Part shown: positions 22,686 through 22,740 of the stretch, piece by piece
Layout of the letters: each line of letters opens with the position of its first letter
Numbering within the stretch: position 1 is the first letter of the stretch
Assembly (NCBI GenBank): GCA_964352775.1
Contig: CAYGTK010000045.1
Coordinates: 1-22,740 of the forward strand
Direction of reading: 5' to 3'
Length of the DNA: 22,740 bases
Source of the DNA: CAYGTK01 sp964352775
Lineage (GTDB): Bacteria; Bacteroidota; Bacteroidia; Chitinophagales; CAIOSU01
The notes under the pieces: generated by a model
What the model was told of the DNA's origin: nothing
What the model saw: the letters and a program-made list of their open reading frames with translations, nothing else
Database searches by the model: none
Translations under genes and position numbers: made by a program

Positions 22686-22740
22686 TTGGGACAGAAGACG
22701 CATCCAATCGGACTTAGGCTCGGCATCATCAAAGGTTGGG
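22686..22740 (+). CDS. rpsC: 30S ribosomal protein S3, N-terminal part only
   Basis: Eighteen codons are visible before the window ends, reading (M)GQKTHPIGLRLGIIKGW, the exact start of S3, a head protein at the mRNA entry site. The start is TTG at 22686: the frame has a stop (the rplV TAA at 22665-22667) six codons upstream and no ATG or GTG between. It is in the same frame as rplV. 3'-truncated by the window edge. Confidence 0.95.
   Translation, partial: MGQKTHPIGLRLGIIKGW

Noticed and set aside
1..22740. CRISPR arrays, tRNA, rRNA, insertion sequences, phage genes
   Set aside because: I looked for regular direct repeats, cloverleaf arms, terminal inverted repeats and recombinase motifs and saw none.

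Overview
The window looks like a chromosomal segment from a member of the Bacteroidota. The evidence is a 289-residue primary sigma factor of the short Bacteroidota type (no region 1.1), several promoters of the TTG / TAnnTTTG type instead of TTGACA / TATAAT, few Shine-Dalgarno sequences, an EF-G gene followed directly by rpsJ with no tuf between them, and an L22 with a long N-terminal extension. Base composition is moderate and even. I see no integrase, transposase, phage gene, CRISPR array, tRNA or rRNA. I would not name a genus.

Layout. (1) 1-1622, minus: the start of a secreted protein, cut by the window edge, preceded by a phosphohexomutase. (2) 1740-2432, plus: protein-L-isoaspartate O-methyltransferase, whose stop codon overlaps that of the next, convergent gene. 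(3) 2429-5808, minus: a tight run of hot-dog thioesterase, smpB, membrane-anchored SGNH hydrolase-like protein, SIMPL-domain protein and a small membrane protein. (4) 5842-7682, plus: a GT-C (ArnT-like) glycosyltransferase overlapping a small Kazal-domain lipoprotein gene. (5) 7967-8836, plus: the primary sigma factor, ending in a strong terminator. (6) 8924-9520, plus: a gene I do not recognise, fenced by two terminators. (7) 9586-10731, minus: a membrane fatty acid desaturase whose promoter region holds several palindromes. (8) 10928-13188, minus: rsmI, inositol-monophosphatase family protein, CsaA and a DUF1905/YdeI protein, nearly without gaps. (9) 13189-13456: noncoding, with overlapping inverted repeats. 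(10) 13457-15982, minus: Xaa-Pro aminopeptidase, phosphatidylserine synthase, purS and a small membrane protein. (11) 16141 to the window end, plus: a fused str-S10 ribosomal operon, rpsL-rpsG-fusA-rpsJ-rplC-rplD-rplW-rplB-rpsS-rplV-rpsC (rpsC cut by the edge).

Taken together this is mostly core housekeeping DNA: translation (ribosomal proteins, EF-G, SmpB, RsmI), transcription (sigma), envelope lipid and glycan work (PssA, desaturase, GT-C transferase, phosphohexomutase), protein repair and turnover (Pcm, aminopeptidase P) and purine synthesis (PurS). I found no convincing new multi-gene system. The best candidates for a second look are the palindromes at the desaturase promoter, the overlapping divergent promoters at 5826-5841, the inverted-repeat element at 13284-13368, the Kazal lipoprotein coupled to a glycosyltransferase, and the orphan gene at 8924-9520. 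All family assignments come from reading the sequence and from memory; no search was run.
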